This document shows positions 29,935 through 29,970 of a DNA stretch of 29,970 bases, piece by piece (the stretch's first letter is position 1; each line of letters opens with the position of its first letter). Position numbers and translations under genes: made by a program. Under the pieces are notes generated by a model. It saw nothing but the letters and a program-made list of their open reading frames with translations. It did no database searches and was not told the origin of the DNA. The stretch covers positions 1-29,970 of the forward strand of contig MU129313.1 in assembly GCA_014904985.1 (NCBI GenBank). The letters run 5' to 3'. Source of the DNA: Hydnum rufescens UP504. Taxonomy: Eukaryota; Basidiomycota; Agaricomycetes; Cantharellales; Hydnaceae.

Positions 29935-29970
29935 TTAGGTGGTTTGAGTTTGCATCTGCAAACCACCTAA
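29935..29970. repeat. Perfect 12 bp inverted repeat at the window end
   Basis: TTAGGTGGTTTG (29935-29946) and CAAACCACCTAA (29959-29970) around a 12-base loop. It interrupts the expected integrase sequence and shares GTGGTTTGAGT with the leader hairpin at 21770. It may be the start of another insertion or an element-specific hairpin; the window ends here. Confidence 0.7.

Larger units (their letters stand above)
21489..29970 (+). mobile_element. Ty1/Copia-type LTR retrotransposon, decayed, 5' part (runs off the window)
   Basis: Domains in order on plus: Gag start (21844), Gag/UBN2 region (23098-24551, interrupted), CCHC knuckle, aspartic protease (24753-24785), pre-integrase and integrase HHCC (24900-25340), start of the integrase core, then the integrase continues at 29791. 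Protease before integrase is the Copia order. The 5' LTR is not delimited: no clear TG...CA pair or primer-binding site was found in 21489-21843. Several stops separate the pieces, so it is dead. It hosts two solo LTRs and one hAT-like element. Reverse transcriptase and 3' LTR would lie beyond 29970. Confidence 0.85.

Overview
The window looks like a piece of nuclear chromosome from a filamentous fungus, most probably an agaricomycete basidiomycete. Reasons: 54-62 bp GT-AG introns, a fungal helical-bundle/TPR gene family, a Ty1/Copia Gag with a CCHC knuckle, and decayed copies of eukaryotic housekeeping genes. No operons, CRISPR or bacterial signals are present. The species cannot be read from the sequence.

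Left and middle (1-21.5 kb). Two direct copies of a segmental duplication dominate. Each carries a minus-strand gene with an N-terminal four-helix-type domain resembling MLKL/HeLo-like N-terminal domains, a linker, and a long tandem array of 46-residue TPR-like repeats. Both copies have the same four introns. Copy A (1.5-5.3 kb) is a pseudogene with several frameshifts, a stop and a lost start codon, and has about 14 repeats. Copy B (16.6-21.5 kb) is intact as a five-exon model of about 1353 codons with about 21 repeats. Around them lie relics of single-copy housekeeping genes: two PET117-like pseudogenes (1.2 and 7.9 kb), an ARH1/adrenodoxin reductase relic (14.5-15.6 kb) and the last exons of SOF1/DCAF13 (16.1-16.6 kb). 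A roughly 55 bp segment lies at the 3' edge of both TPR copies and after the second PET117 relic, so it probably marks a recurrent breakpoint. There is also a LINE 3' end (6.2-7.0 kb) and a 0.6 kb direct duplication (9.3 and 11.0 kb). Long stretches, such as 11.8-14.5 kb, hold nothing I can recognise.

Right (21.5-30 kb) is a nest of transposable elements. A decayed Copia element (Gag, CCHC, protease, integrase start) runs rightwards. Two solo LTRs sit in its gag, each with TG...CA ends and a perfect 5 bp target-site duplication (GCTAC and CATCT). Its integrase is split by a 4304 bp hAT-like DNA element (25479-29782) flanked by the 8 bp duplication ATTATACT; the integrase frame resumes exactly after it.

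The hAT-like element is the most unusual object here. It has no visible transposase. Its body is an array of about 240-295 bp units pointing outwards from a centre: nine on the minus strand to the left and three or four on the plus strand to the right. Most units look like a mini exon plus a mini intron: an exon-like part with one strong hairpin, a GTRAGT-type donor, a second strong hairpin (CCAAAAGAGCAGC / GCTGCTCTTTTGG), a CTAAC/CTAAT branch-like motif and a TTCTAG acceptor. Both hairpins show paired (compensatory) changes between units. The centre carries a decayed fragment of the spliceosomal WD40 gene PRP46/PLRG1. I suggest this is a hairpin-stabilised, tandem 'intron array' transposon that captured a host gene fragment; the function is inference.
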